Of a DNA stretch of 64,000 nt, positions 21,793 to 33,191 are shown piece after piece. Position 1 is the stretch's first letter, and each line of letters begins with the position of its first letter. Origin of the DNA: Liolophura sinensis. Its lineage: Eukaryota; Mollusca; Polyplacophora; Chitonida; Chitonidae. The stretch lies in the NCBI RefSeq assembly GCF_032854445.1, contig NC_088298.1:10467504-10531503 (forward strand), in the 5' to 3' direction. A program made the position numbers and the translations under genes. The notes beneath the pieces are model-generated. The model saw only the letters and a program-made list of their open reading frames with translations. It was not told the DNA's origin and ran no database searches.

Positions 21793-22053
21793 TATATTTA
21801 TTTGATAGGTGTTTTACGCGGTGCCCAAGAATATTTCACTTATACGACGGAGGTCAGCATTATTGTGGTAGGAAATCGGGGAGAGCCCGGGGGAAACCCA
21901 CGATCATCCGCATGTTGCTGGAAAACCTTCCCACGTACGGCCGGAGAGGAAGCCAGCATGAGCTGTATTTGAACACACAGCGACCGCATTGGTGAGAGGC
22001 TACTGGGTCATTATGGTGCGCTATCGCGCTAACCAACTGAGCTACGGAGGCCC
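21793..22053 (-). mobile_element. SINE type A, near full length
   Basis: Tail 'tatttgataggtgttttacg', 'aatatttcacttatacgacg', 'gagcccgggggaaacccacg', 'cggccggagaggaagccagc' and the complete head 'gctaaccaactgagctacgg'. It marks the 3' edge of LINE copy 2. Confidence 0.9.
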
Positions 22054-22104
22054 CTCGGTTATATAAAGAAGGCTCACTAGCTCTCGACTGGTGAGATTTA
22101 AAAA

Positions 22105-24920
22105 GCACTAAGGTTGAATCTCAAACCTTGATGATGAACAGGATCCGACATTTTAATATACGACGTCCTTGCGGAGCCATAAATGATAGACTCACAGCCC
22201 AATTTAGACCTCACCAGAGAACGATATAGATTTAATAACACAGATCAGCACCCCAATCAGTGCTAGACACGACCTTGATTATAACGAAAGCCTTTGTACA
22301 TTTAGCTTCAAGCATTTTTATATGAGGTATAAAAGCGAGCTTACTATCACATATTATACCTGTTTCTCCGACAATCTTATTCTGTTCACCACAAAAATTA
22401 AGCTCGGGGTCAAGATGAAGTTTCAGTTTATTACAAAAATGCATACCGACGGTTTTAGACATTGAAAATCGAAAACCGTCTTCAGTTACCCATTTCTCCA
22501 TTTTTCTGAGCTAAGGCTGCATTAGACGTTCAATGTTATTAATATTTTAGCACGATAGCATATCAGAAAATCATCAACAAATAAAGAACCATCTGTGTCG
22601 GGTGTGGCGTTTGTAACCAAACTAGTTTTATGCTGAACAAAGCAGGCCTTAGAATGCTGCCCTGGGGTACGCCCATTTCCTGACCGAATGAGTGGACCCT
22701 ACCCGTAATGTAATATGACAGTCAGATAAATAGTGCTTAACGACCTATAAGGCTGATATATGGTTTTTCAAAATATCATATTTCCATGTGGTGTCGTAGG
22801 CCTTTTCAAGGTCGAAAAATATCGACACCATATGTTCATTATTGAAGAAACCATCACGTATAAAGGTTTCAAACCTAACAAGGTAATCCATGGTGGTTGA
22901 CGAAAAGCACATTGTATATTAGACAGTAACTTGTTAGTTTCAAGAAACGATAAAAGTCTATCATTTATAATTCGTTCCATAGTCTTACACATACAGCTAG
23001 TAACAGACGGTAATTAGACGGATCAGTATGATCCTTTCGTTGTTTTTTTTAACCGGCATAACACACGTTTCCATTTATTGCGGTGGATAATCACTAGTAA
23101 CCCAAATATTATTAAACAAGTCAAAGAGAGTCTCAACTGATTTAGGCGGTAAATGGTTCAGAAACTTATAATATACATTATCGGAATCAGGCGCAGTAGC
23201 TGTCCGTATCTGGCTTTAATGAGAAAACCCAGTTCCCCACCAAGAGCTCCTTCATCTCCTAATGCAGTTTTTAGTTCATCGATATCAAAAGGACGATTTT
23301 ATCTTGGGCGAGAGTAATCGATGACCCTTACCTCTTAGAGTACAAACCTGGTTTAAATTATTATCAGAAGAACAATGATTAAAACCACGTTCAGCCTTTT
23401 ACGGTCCTTTATGGCTTTACGACATTATCATACCAGGCTTTTGGATTTCAGATTTGTCGAAGTTTTAGTTATAGTTCTATCGACAACTCGTTAAACAAGT
23501 TCATCAAATTTTAACATAGGATTACTTGCTGCATCGAGAGCCTCTGAGGTGATATCAGCTTCACAGAACATCTCAAAGGCTTACTTAGACCTAGCTACAC
23601 GTTCCAAAGTAGTAGAAGCGAAATGAGTTAGAATTATAGGAAAATGGTCACCGCCCTAAAAATCCCCGTGCACTATCCAAGAAAAGTTCGGGGGAAGTCA
23701 TGGATCAGTGATACTGAGATCCACAGCAGAATAAGAGTCATAACCCGGATGTAAACAGATATTAGAACCATCATCTAAATAACAGAGTTCCGCCTTAGAT
23801 AAGAAGTCTTCCACTATCATGCCCTCATTATTCATGTTATTACTGCCCCATACTAGGGAGTTATGGGAATTAAAATCTCCCATTATTATAAACGGTGTAG
23901 GTAAATTGTTCTTTTAAATTATGTAACTGGGAAACTGACAAAGATGTATTTGGAGGAATATACACCGAACTCAATGTAATTGTTTCAGAAAATGAAGCAC
24001 GACCGCCCACAGTCTGGAGCTCTGTATCCAGGACTGTGGATAATAATGTTGTGAAGATGTAGGGGCCGCCGCTGGCTCGTCTTCATTACAAAATGCGCTA
24101 TACAGTTAATAATTTTTGAAGGTTATTTTATCTTACTTATATGCATTCAGGTGAGTTTCCTGAAGACAAAGGGCAATAAGATTTAATGGCTAGACTAGCT
24201 ATGTCAATAAAATTTACCTCGACAGTTCCACTGTGTAATTTTGTCATATATGTAGATATTATGAAGGAAGGCATATAGCAGATTTCTCTTTATGTTTGAG
24301 ATAGGCTGGAAGATCTCCTTAGGGCTGGTGATGTATCCATCACATGCGCATGTGATCTTGAAGAACCGACGTCGTCCTTATTAAAAGTTTCCACAGGATC
24401 CCGAGACGGAAGTTCTGTGGGGCCACTATGTTTATTAGTTTTATTATTATTATTTTGAGCTTTGCTTTGGACTTATTTTTGTCATTATTATTTTTGAAGG
24501 TGTTATGTTCGTGTTTATTAGTTTGTTCTGTATTATTTTCTAATTGTATTTGTTGTGCTGAGGTGTTCTGGGTTGAGCAAGAGTTGTGGGTAGGTTGAGA
24601 AAAAGGTTCGATAGAGAACTAGGGTTGTTGTTTCCAGTGGGCCAAGTCGAGGAAGTTTGAGTTGTAACAAATGGTGTAGCTCGCTTGCCCACATTAGCAA
24701 ACACATCAGACACGCACTAATCGGTTGATCAATGAGCCACCGCCTCAAACGTAGTCCCGTAAATGAAAGTTGAAAAATAACATTTATTCTCTAAAGAATT
24801 TGGTATTGGAGGAAATTGGGACATTGCAGAGGCAAGACGTGACGAAGCCGATTGATCGGACAGGGCCCATCCGACCACTGGTCTCTCTAAGCAAAGGTTA
24901 GTAATTGATGTCGAAGCAAG
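22105..24920 (-). mobile_element. LINE copy 2 (gag, endonuclease and RT remnants)
   Basis: Same family as copy 1. On the minus strand: 5' UTR block near 24930-24830 (ccgattgatcgg), degraded gag, endonuclease with MGDFNSHN (near 23870) and SAVDLSITDP, then reverse transcriptase pieces. These are CKTMERIINDRLLSFLE near 22980 and, near 22490-22240, the thumb-side block KWVTEDGFRFSMSKT ... SKLAFIPHIK. It is cut off before the RNase H. Multiple stops and frameshifts. Confidence 0.8.
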
Positions 24921-25075
24921 AAACGGGACCGCCTGGCCCGATGTCAGCATAATTTGACTGGGTGGGGTTGTCATGTCTATTGTTTTAGCGGGCAGCATGA
25001 ACTCCACAAGACGATGCAGCATATTAACACTGAAAAATTGTTGAGTAATAATAACCAAAGCATAAATACCTTACG
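24915..25075 (+). mobile_element. SINE type B fragment
   Basis: 'gaaacgggaccgcctggccc' / 'actgggtggggttgtcatgt' / 'ctgaaaaattgttgagtaat' match the body and tail of the type B element. It adjoins the 5' end of LINE copy 2. Confidence 0.6.
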
Positions 25076-25577
25076 AGTTCAGATTACAGCCCTGAAAGTG
25101 CAAGCGATAAATATTGGCGTTGGGTGTCTTTGTAATGGTTATCACCATTCCCTTTTGGTGTATGCACGTTAACTTGAGGTATATCAAGTAAATTGTTATT
25201 TTGCTTATTATCCAGTTTCGAGGGAATGCGGCTCTTTGCATGTGCATTCACACAAAAACTAAGTTATTTAGGAGAAGGCATATTGACCATTTTTAATATT
25301 TATCAGAAATATTAGAGCTTGTCATATGGCTTTTCAAAATCAACATTAACAAATTTTCGCTGTCTTACTCTTTTCCCATGCTGTTTAATCATGACCACGT
25401 TCCACCTCACGCTGTCGGAATCCATAAGGGAATGTGTAGATAGTGATATTTGTAGGCTCATGTATGGGAGATGAAATACAAAATACTCTTCAAACCAGGC
25501 TGTCTAAAACCACATGTCCAACACTACCAGCGCAGATTCTTAGTGTACCTTTGGCCGCGCTCCCACCACTCGGAACC
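25076..25577. other. No feature recognised
   Basis: AT-rich spacer without supported ORF or repeat match. Confidence 0.25.
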
Positions 25578-25751
25578 TATTTATTTATTTGATTGCTGTT
25601 TCAGGCCGAACTTAAGAATATTTAACTCACACAACGGCGACCGGCATTTGTATGAGGAACGCACGACTACCCGTAGAACTCCGAGCCACCGCGTTAGCGA
25701 TAGGCACCTGGGTGACTGCGCTAACCCACTAACCACTAAGCCACGGAGGCT
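25578..25751 (-). mobile_element. SINE type A, internally deleted
   Basis: Tail 'tttatttatttgattgctgt', 'cacaacggcgaccggcattt' and head 'ctaaccactaagccacggagg'; the middle is shortened. Confidence 0.7.
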
Positions 25752-26412
25752 TCTTAACTCTTTTTATCACGGTCATATTCGTTTTCAGCATCGCGCCAGC
25801 GTTTCCACTCACAATTTCCGATCGGCGTGTCCCCCTCCCCCATCCAAAAATCAACCGGGTTGGAATGATTAGGGATTGAGTTCTGTGTTTTATAACGGAT
25901 CTGATCCCAATTTGATAAGTCGGAGAGCCCAGAGAATTACCCATAATTTGTCATTTTCTGTGTTAATGAACACAAATAATCATGAGTGATATTGACTTTT
26001 GTAAAGTATTTATTTTCTCCATCGGATATGAAATATTAGACATTTTGGCACCTTTGAATACAGAACAAATTCTGACAGACCAGAGTGTCATGCATTGATT
26101 GTATGTTATTTGAGTAAAAATGCGATCACACACACCTGTATAACAAGAAAATTATCCTGAAAGCCTAGCAGACAGGGTGGTTTACACTTATCCTTGTGTA
26201 TCAGATCAGCGTGCACATGTCGCTTTCAGATAGATGTAAAAATCTTTCAATCAAATGTTCTGAAATATAATGATTAATTTTAATTTGAACATTACATCTG
26301 ATACGTCAAATAAAATCTATAATCCTACTTTCCTATTTCAGCCACCGATGATCACAAACGCGTCTAAAATTCGATATGTGTATATCGAAACACCCGTGTT
26401 ATGACTTACTGA
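25752..26412. other. No feature recognised
   Basis: Short overlapping ORFs near 25729-25944 have no recognisable similarity; the rest is AT-rich. Confidence 0.25.
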
Positions 26413-26625
26413 GTGAGTTCTTGGGGGTTAACGTCGTACTTAACAACTTTTCAGTCATATGACGACGAAGGAATCCTTAGGGCGTATGTAATATGCCTCC
26501 TTGTCGCAGGACGGATTTCCACCGCTCTTTTATCTAGTGCTGCTTCACTGAGACGAAGTAAGCCGCCCCGCCCGAGCCATTATACTGATACGGGTCAACC
26601 AGTCGTTGCACTATCCTTGGCGTTC
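26413..26625 (-). mobile_element. SINE type B variant
   Basis: Highly similar to 50918-51140: 'acaacttttcagtcatatga', 'gacgaaggaatccttagggc', 'tttatctagtgctgcttcac', 'ccgccccgcccgagccatta', 'gatacgggtcaaccagtcgt'. It forms the first half of a misleading 149-codon plus-strand ORF. Confidence 0.8.
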
Positions 26626-26679
26626 AGCATGAAGGGGATGCCTCTGCCAAGATACCTGCTTGTCACTATGCAGCAGCAC

Positions 26680-26962
26680 TTTCTTGCGGACGCTACATGT
26701 CTAGGATACGGCTTAAAAAATTTGAGCACGGTCCCGACCTTTGATCCGTACACCGAGTCTATCCCAGGTGTCGATCTACGGTTCAACCACATTCGAGGTG
26801 TGGAAGCCTCAGCGTTTGCTAATCTCTCTCTCAAAGGTTGTTCTAAGAGGAAACCAAAATAACTTTGTAGATGACTTGGGTTTTGACAGTTTGCAAAATT
26901 ACAGTGTAGATTTGGATCTCACGAAACCGAGCTCCCGGCGTCTCCAAAGCCGCTTATTCTTT
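26680..26962 (+). pseudogene. LRR gene relic, inverted N-terminal fragment (paralogue D)
   Basis: The only LRR copy on the plus strand. It reads LKNLSTVPTFDPYTE and NHIRGVEASAFANLSL, then after a frameshift near 26835 NNFVDDLGFDSLQNYSVDLD, matching the LRRNT end and first LRRs of paralogues C and E. The signal peptide and first cysteines are missing on the left, where a SINE abuts, and everything after about 110 residues is missing on the right. Confidence 0.8.
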
Positions 26963-28562
26963 TGAAAAATACTCCGTGTGTATTATTTATTTATGAAGTC
27001 GTAGGAGCAGACGGAAGCCTAGTGGCTAGAGGCGATTGCATTTCAACACATAAGATAGATAAGATACTGTTTAGTACTCAGTCTTAAAAGGGAATTTATC
27101 CCATTTCATTGGATTTAAAATTTTGATATATTTCAATTCGCTTCGGCTTACAGGACTGACACAGAGGACAGATAACAAGCAAGGGAAACGTTTATGACAT
27201 CAGAAAAGTATTTAAAGGTTTGAAATGTTAAAATTTGTAAAATTTAAAACAGTAATTAGATCTCTGAAGCGTAAAACTTTGTAAATGTGAGCCAGTAACT
27301 AAATGCATGAAAGCAAATACTGACTATCATAATGACTGTTATAGTTTGACCTGATGCAAACATTTATTAGCTTAAAACCAGAATATTGTAGTAGTTGTTA
27401 AAAATGCACTTTAAAAGTGTTAAGATCAGAGTAAAGATAATGTCGTCAGACCAGGGAACAAATACACAGCAAGGTGTTACAATAAGACATCTTTCAGCTG
27501 CCTTTAATGATTTTAATTCGAGACCAGTGACGTGTAATAAATTGCACTTAACATCACTGTGTATTTTTTTTTACATAATTCTGCTTAAGCCATGGTGCTA
27601 GGGGGCGTGTAGATTGCTACTATTTATGCATTTACATAAACAGTCCGGATAAACCCTGACGGAGGTAAATTGACAAAAGGCCTTATTTCACCAGTTACGT
27701 GTGACCCATTTGCCAACTGTCGCACTGACGTCACTGCCGAGGTCTTATTCTACATGATGTACGTCTTTAATTATGTTTTAAGTAGTCTTGCTGAGTAAGT
27801 CATGTAAATTGTAAAGGGTGGGGAACGTTCGTCATTAACTTGCCAAAGCTTCGTTCTTTATCCGATTTTCTCCACCCATAAAACTGAGTGAAATATAAGG
27901 ATGACTTTAACCAACGGTAAATAAATTAAACACTTAAGTAAAGTAAATAAATATACTAGGTTGCTGTTTAACACCGTCGTCAAGGATTGTTTCAGCGAGA
28001 GCTGGGTTCGAACACAGAACCTTATACCGTTATATAGCCGTCATTTATCCTGAGGCACAGAAGAGTTATTACTTCCAGTCTAAATAATGTGTCCATATGG
28101 AAAATATTAGTTTCCACTGGTAACATTTCGATTTACAGCACACGAAAACCAAAGGACAAACATTCACATGTCTAGGCGGATATCTCATTCTTTATTTGCA
28201 AAGATTTTTGGTATGTGTAAGACTTTCATGATTATCGTACACAACTTTATGTTACCTTAGTCTGCTCCATCCTGAGGATTATGTGCAAATGGTAGATAAA
28301 CTAGTGACGTCTTCACAAGATGACGCCATTATTTTCACTCCTAATTCTATTTGTCCATCTGATAAGTTTTTTTGTTTTAGCTTTCTTTTTTTTTTTTTTG
28401 CTTTAACCACTACACCTTAGGCTTTGCTTCAATATTATTCCCAGTGTTGCAGATATAGTGTACTAAAGAGAAGCACATATATAAATTTTCATATGAAATC
28501 GAAGAAAAGTTCTGTAGAAGTTGAATTAAACTGCACTGTGCAAACGACTTTCAACCATGAAC
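26963..28562. other. Intergenic, with a dispersed repeat at about 27530-27760
   Basis: 27530-27760 contains the repeat family shared with 13040-13110, 58640-59050, 62950-63190 and 63310-63430 (taaattgcacttaacatcac; ttcaccagttacgtgtgacc; ccaactgtcgcactg). The rest is AT-rich without a supported gene. Confidence 0.45.
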
Positions 28563-29696
28563 CTATCGCCCAATGGGTTGTCCCTCGCAAGTTGCTTGAA
28601 GTGAAGAAACAAAATCAAAGATCTTTTGCTGTTTATCTTCACATCTTCCAAAGACGTCAACATTCCCAGAAGTGAAGGCATCCCAGCTGTGAAGCCACGC
28701 GAGATCGCATGTGCATTTGATTGGGTTCATGCTAACAATTATTTGCAAGGTTTTAAAATGATGAATACATTTTGGTACAGTTGTCAGTTTGGAGTTAAAC
28801 AGATTTAGATGCAATAATTTACGGTTATTTTCGAGAGCATTGTCCGCGATGAAGGAAATCGGGTTGGAAGATAGATCCAAAGTGTCTAGAGACTGCAGTC
28901 CAATGAACGTATGTGCTGGTATAGTGGTGAGCAGGTTGTATCCTAAATTAAGGAGTGTTAGACTTGAAGAGAAAATGTTGTTTGGAATGGTTATTAGATG
29001 GTTATGACTAACATCAAGATGTTTTAGTGAAGGGAACGATTCCGAAAATTCAGTCGGAAACACCGTCAGGTTCATAAAGATCAACGTCACTTGTTCTACG
29101 CTTCTCATGGGCCGGGCGCATTTTGGTAGCGGTGAAACGCCAGCATCGAAGACATTGTCATACATGACCAGTTTGGTCAAATTTGGCAAACTACACATTC
29201 CATCCAGAGTGTCGTTAAACGAGCCTGAGGTGATGTACAAGATTTTCAATGAATCGAGTTTCTCCGAAACAGCCGGTAACAAAGGTAAGTCTGTTGTCAA
29301 ACGTCTTAGATTTTTCAGAGCAACGAGCGCCTTGGGAGACGCTGTGAGGCGTGTGTCGGTGAGATCCAAATCTACTGTGTAGTTTTGTAAACCGTCAAAT
29401 GCCAAGTCATCCACAAAGTCAATAGGGTTTGCACGCAGAATAATGTTGACTGTGGTGTCTACTGAGAGATTGGCGAAGGCAAAGGCTTCCAGACGTCGAA
29501 TATGATTGGCTTGTAGGCTGACACCGGGTGTAGGCTCTGCGTCCGGATCAAAGACTGGGACAGACGTCAAATTCCTGAAGGCGCAGAAAAGGGTACTCAT
29601 CAAACACTCGCAAGGATGTGCAGCCGTGCATCGATATGTGGCCGCCGGACAGGGGACATTGAAGGCCGCTAAGACACACAACAATGCCGCTACAAT
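28563..29696 (-). CDS. Secreted leucine-rich-repeat protein, main exon (paralogue E)
   Basis: An intact 378-codon exon including TAG, opened by a CTATGTTTCAG|ATTGTAG acceptor in phase 0. Signal core IVAALLCVLAAF, LRRNT (C..HPCECLMSTLFC), LRRs with DFVDDLAFDGLQNYTVDLD, CSLPNL/CARPM cysteine pair, LRRs, LRRCT (NPIKCTCDLAWLHSWDAF ... CEGQPIGR). Compared with paralogue C it lacks one contiguous LRR of 23 residues (C's NIAELRPVFAKF... unit), with flanking residues joined in register. Its stop is displaced by one codon: the family's GGG TGA reads GGG CGA TAG here. No anchor; extracellular. Confidence 0.88.
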   Translation of the reverse strand: MVAALLCVLAAFNVPCPAATYRCTAAHPCECLMSTLFCAFRNLTSVPVFDPDAEPTPGVSLQANHIRRLEAFAFANLSVDTTVNIILRANPIDFVDDLAFDGLQNYTVDLDLTDTRLTASPKALVALKNLRRLTTDLPLLPAVSEKLDSLKILYITSGSFNDTLDGMCSLPNLTKLVMYDNVFDAGVSPLPKCARPMRSVEQVTLIFMNLTVFPTEFSESFPSLKHLDVSHNHLITIPNNIFSSSLTLLNLGYNLLTTIPAHTFIGLQSLDTLDLSSNPISFIADNALENNRKLLHLNLFNSKLTTVPKCIHHFKTLQIIVSMNPIKCTCDLAWLHSWDAFTSGNVDVFGRCEDKQQKIFDFVSSLQATCEGQPIGR

Positions 29697-30275
29697 CTGA
29701 AACATAGATGAATTTAATACATGTGACCGGGCAAACATAATCTGCTGGCAGGTGACCATATACTGCATAACAAAAGACTACACTGCATTCAGTAATAAAC
29801 AATAAAATGAGAACTTCTGCCTTTTTGCGAAGGATGTGCGCGTGACTGTGAGTGTAAAAGTACAAAAGGAAGACCTTGGATAAGAAATCGTAGTTTTCAC
29901 CACTCGAACAGTTTGTGCGTCCTTGGTGAGAAGCGGTCTACAACCCACGTATGACCTTTACCACAACTGAACCTTCCTTAAATTTATTTGTATTCCGAAA
30001 CGGTGGCGCATTTCTCTTTGCCGCATTTGAGAACGTTTTTCGGTATCTTCCGACGGGTAGGTAGTTACTCGGACACTGTGTTTCTTCCCTAATAAAACTG
30101 AACGTAACCGTAATGATGAACAATTTTTCAGTATGTCGTTCAGGAAACTATGAAATAGATACATAAATACAGTCCGTGAAAACCAAGCAACAAATATATA
30201 ATCCTAAGAGAGTCGTATCATCTTCATTTTGCTGGGCTTTGTGAAATACCTTTTGAAATAAGAATTTTGCGTTAC

Positions 30276-30290
30276 CTTCTCGTGTTCCAT
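30276..30290 (-). CDS. Tiny first exon of LRR paralogue E
   Basis: ATG GAA CAC GAG AAG followed by a GTAACG donor, phase 0, about 580 bp upstream of the main exon. It joins to give a normal signal peptide, MEHEK-IVAALLCVLAAF. Its five-codon length, ME start and phase match the exon found independently for paralogue F at 34049-34063. Confidence 0.65.
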
Positions 30291-30547
30291 TGTGAGATCT
30301 GTATGGACAGGTTAACTTTCAACGATCATAATCTCCGAATGTCCAATGTGTAAGTAGATAGTCAGATATGTAGGTTAGATCAGATAATAACCGAAAGGTC
30401 AGAAATGGGTTGTTTACTGCAGCAATGAATTACTGTCAAAGTCGTGTGTCTAGAAATGTCGCATCGAAAACCGTTTGCTGCCATCGCAATATGTTGTTGA
30501 AGCGGCTGTAATCCAGTCATTCATCCTGTGTAGAAAAAGACATTTAG

Positions 30548-30778
30548 TTATTTCATTTACTCAATTGGTGTTCTACGTCGTGATCAAGAATACTTTACTT
30601 GTACAACGGCGCCCCGCATCCTTGGGGAAGGAGAGTGCCCCGAGGGACTTTACGACCAGCCGTAGGTTGCTGCAAGACCTTAACACATGGGATCGAAGAG
30701 AAAGCAGGCGTGAGCTGGTCTTGAGATCACAGTGCGCGCATTGGTGAGAGTCACAGCTAGCACATTAACCATTAGGTA
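30548..30778 (-). mobile_element. SINE type A, diverged
   Basis: 'tcaattggtgttctacgtcg', 'ttgtacaacggcgccccgcat', 'taggttgctgcaagacctta', 'gcattggtgagag' and a degraded head. Upstream of paralogue E. Confidence 0.65.
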
Positions 30779-31263
30779 CCATCCCGGTCCTGTTTAGAAA
30801 AATTTGTGTTTTCTTCAAATGTCACTAGTCGCTGAGGCTTGCTGACAACAAGCGGTCGACGACGCTAATGTGGCATAGTCGGCGGATTAATGTTCGTTGA
30901 AGGCCCATTGTCGTGTAAAAATATGACGACCAAATCCGTGCGTCACACGTTGGAAAGTACGAACTCAGAGCCACACTGGCGAGAGGCTTCTGGGTCAGAG
31001 TAAAACACCAATCAAATAAATAAATACATTTTTATTTCGTTCATTCTGATTCTGCGACGAATGAAAGCCCTCGGCCTCTATCATAAAGTGGAGATCTTTA
31101 TGACATATATATATATGTAAATTTTCCAGATTATATGTTATAAAATAGGTAGTTTTCAAATGTAAACGACAGTTTGTTCTTTCCACTGGTTTTAAACATC
31201 TATTTGATTTTGGATGTTCTCATTATCTGCACATATCCACTACGTCCTACGTCAAACATCGTC

Positions 31264-31390
31264 CTTGCTCACACTGATTTAGCCAGCTAATGCTCTCTTT
31301 TGCTCACACTGATTTAACCCGATAATGGGTTGTTTTGCTCACACTGATTTAGCCAGGTAATGCGCTGTTTTGCTCACACTGGCAAAACAG
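31264..31390. repeat. 36-bp tandem repeat, about 3.5 units
   Basis: Unit 'ttgctcacactgatttagcc' + 'agctaatgctctc', repeated from 31264, 31299, 31335 and 31370. The last unit ends in a perfect 7-bp stem (cacactg-gcaaaa-cagtgtg). Confidence 0.85.
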
Positions 31391-31397
31391 TGTGGTG

Positions 31398-31505
31398 ATT
31401 TATCCATTGTCATCCCCCGGGCTCTGCCCGGTTTCCTCCCACCATAATGCTGGTCGCCGTCGTATAAGTGAAATATTCTGGAGTACGGCGCAAAACACCA
31501 ATTAG
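31398..31505 (+). mobile_element. SINE type A, tail half
   Basis: 'cccccgggctctgcccggtt', 'ccaccataatgctggtcgcc', 'gtcgtataagtgaaatattc' and 'gagtacggcgcaaaacacca'. It starts where the tandem repeat ends. Confidence 0.8.
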
Positions 31506-31979
31506 TCAATCATTCAGTCGTTCTCGATTGGGAGATTTTCTACATTCCCCTGCGTTCATCCTTGAATTTATGGCGAACGGTGCTCTCCTCTGTGGATTTT
31601 TATAACGTTCGCTTGAAAACTTGTTTTCCACTAATGGCATTAATCAAACGTGGAAGAGTGCGCCAGAAACTCGCCAGAGGTTGGTTGTTTCCTACGGACT
31701 TTCGGGGATTCCCCACCCGTAAAACTGTCAACCAACATAAGATTTAACAAGTCTTCATCACGGCGTAATTTAATGAAATAAGTTTTCAAGAATCGTTGAA
31801 CAGTATTTTAAACGCGTATGATTGACATTGTGGAAAGAAAATATGAAATTTCATAAACTGTTTCTCTGATTTTCAGTTTTTATTTCTGAATCAATTTTTT
31901 GTTTTTATTCCCACAGAAGGCATGCAAGAACGAAGAGAAGTCAAGAGAAAACTTCCCACAGCATATCTCTATTAAGTTA

Positions 31980-33191
31980 TTATCCAATGGGCTGAACCTG
32001 GCAATACGCAACAATCAAGGAAATATAGTCATTGATAGTATGTTGTGCGTTTTGACAAAATCCAGAAATGCGAATATCCCACGATGTCACAGCATGGTGA
32101 AGCCACGCGAGATCACACGTGCACTGGATAGGGTTAGATGCAACGTTGATGTAAAGTTGTGTCAGATGGCGGATAGCTCTAGGTACAGTCGTCATTTCGC
32201 CTTGAAACAAATTAAAATGGTTCAGTTTAGGTGTCGCCTTAAATGCATCTTCCGCGATAACAGAAATCGGATTGCCGGACAAATCCAGGTTCGTTAGGTG
32301 ACTCAGCCCTGAAAACGAACCTGACAAGATTACAGATATTCGATTGTTACTCAGATCCAGTTTTTGAAGACGCTCGAAATTGCTTGAAAGCCATGGAACG
32401 GACGTTAATTTATTATCTGACAAAGCCAGGCGGGTGAGGTTCGGTAGATTGATGTCTGTAGAAAGCGCGTAGACGTCATCATAGCGTAAAGACAGCCCTG
32501 TCAAGTAAGGGAAGAGTTTACCTAAATTTGGTACCACTGGCAAAGCCGTAAAGTATAAAGAGACGTAACGTAAACTAGTCATAGGTTTCGTGCATTGTGA
32601 AAACGGCGAAACGTAAATCGGGAAAGAGACGTACGTCATCATCAAGAACTCAAGGTTCGGAAAATGACAAGTGCCATTTAGGGCATGGCCGAATGATCCG
32701 TTGTAGAGATTTAACAGTTTAACGGAACCAAGATCTGCAGAGATACCAGAGTCCAGGGGTAGGTCTGTGGTTAAGGAATAAAGATTATTGAAGCCAGTAA
32801 GCGCCTTGGGTGACACTTTCAGTTGTGTGGATCGCAGATGCAGATTCACCGAGTTATTGTGCAAGCCACCAAAGGCCATGTCATCCATAACCTCTATGGG
32901 ATTTTCATCCAGGTAAATGTCCACTGTCGACGCCAAGGATAGATTAACAAAGGCCAAAGCGTCCACACGTCGAATGTTATTGTTTCTTAAATCCACTTGG
33001 GTAATGTAGACAGTTGATGGAACAAATCGAGGCACCGACGTCAAGTTCATGTAAGAGCAGTTTATTGTCCCGTACTTCGTATTGTCTGCAGGAGAATAGC
33101 ACCGACAAAGAGGCTCTGTCTGGCAGTTAAACCTGGTTTTGTAGCTGTCTGCTGTGCGAAGAGTCATGAGACACACTAAAATGATTGAAAT
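31980..33191 (-). CDS. Secreted leucine-rich-repeat protein, main exon (paralogue F)
   Basis: An intact 404-codon exon including TGA after a GTATCGTTTCAG|ATTTC acceptor, phase 0. Signal core ISIILVCLMTL; LRRNT (C..EPLCRCYSP..INC, with a longer cysteine spacing than C and E); LRRs with MDDMAFGGLHNNSVNL; CHFPNL/CTKPM cysteine pair; canonical LRRs (LDLSNNRISVI, LDLSGNPISVI); LRRCT (NPIQCTCDLAWLHH ... CQVQPIG). All paralogues end at the same QPIG/EPIG point. Predicted soluble and extracellular. Together with the exon at 34049-34063 this is the most complete gene model of the family in the window. Confidence 0.9.
   Translation of the reverse strand: MSIILVCLMTLRTADSYKTRFNCQTEPLCRCYSPADNTKYGTINCSYMNLTSVPRFVPSTVYITQVDLRNNNIRRVDALAFVNLSLASTVDIYLDENPIEVMDDMAFGGLHNNSVNLHLRSTQLKVSPKALTGFNNLYSLTTDLPLDSGISADLGSVKLLNLYNGSFGHALNGTCHFPNLEFLMMTYVSFPIYVSPFSQCTKPMTSLRYVSLYFTALPVVPNLGKLFPYLTGLSLRYDDVYALSTDINLPNLTRLALSDNKLTSVPWLSSNFERLQKLDLSNNRISVILSGSFSGLSHLTNLDLSGNPISVIAEDAFKATPKLNHFNLFQGEMTTVPRAIRHLTQLYINVASNPIQCTCDLAWLHHAVTSWDIRISGFCQNAQHTINDYISLIVAYCQVQPIG

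Noticed and set aside
26413-26862. 149-codon plus-strand ORF read as one gene
   Set aside because: It is a chimera: a reversed SINE (26413-26625) followed by an LRR relic with a frameshift.
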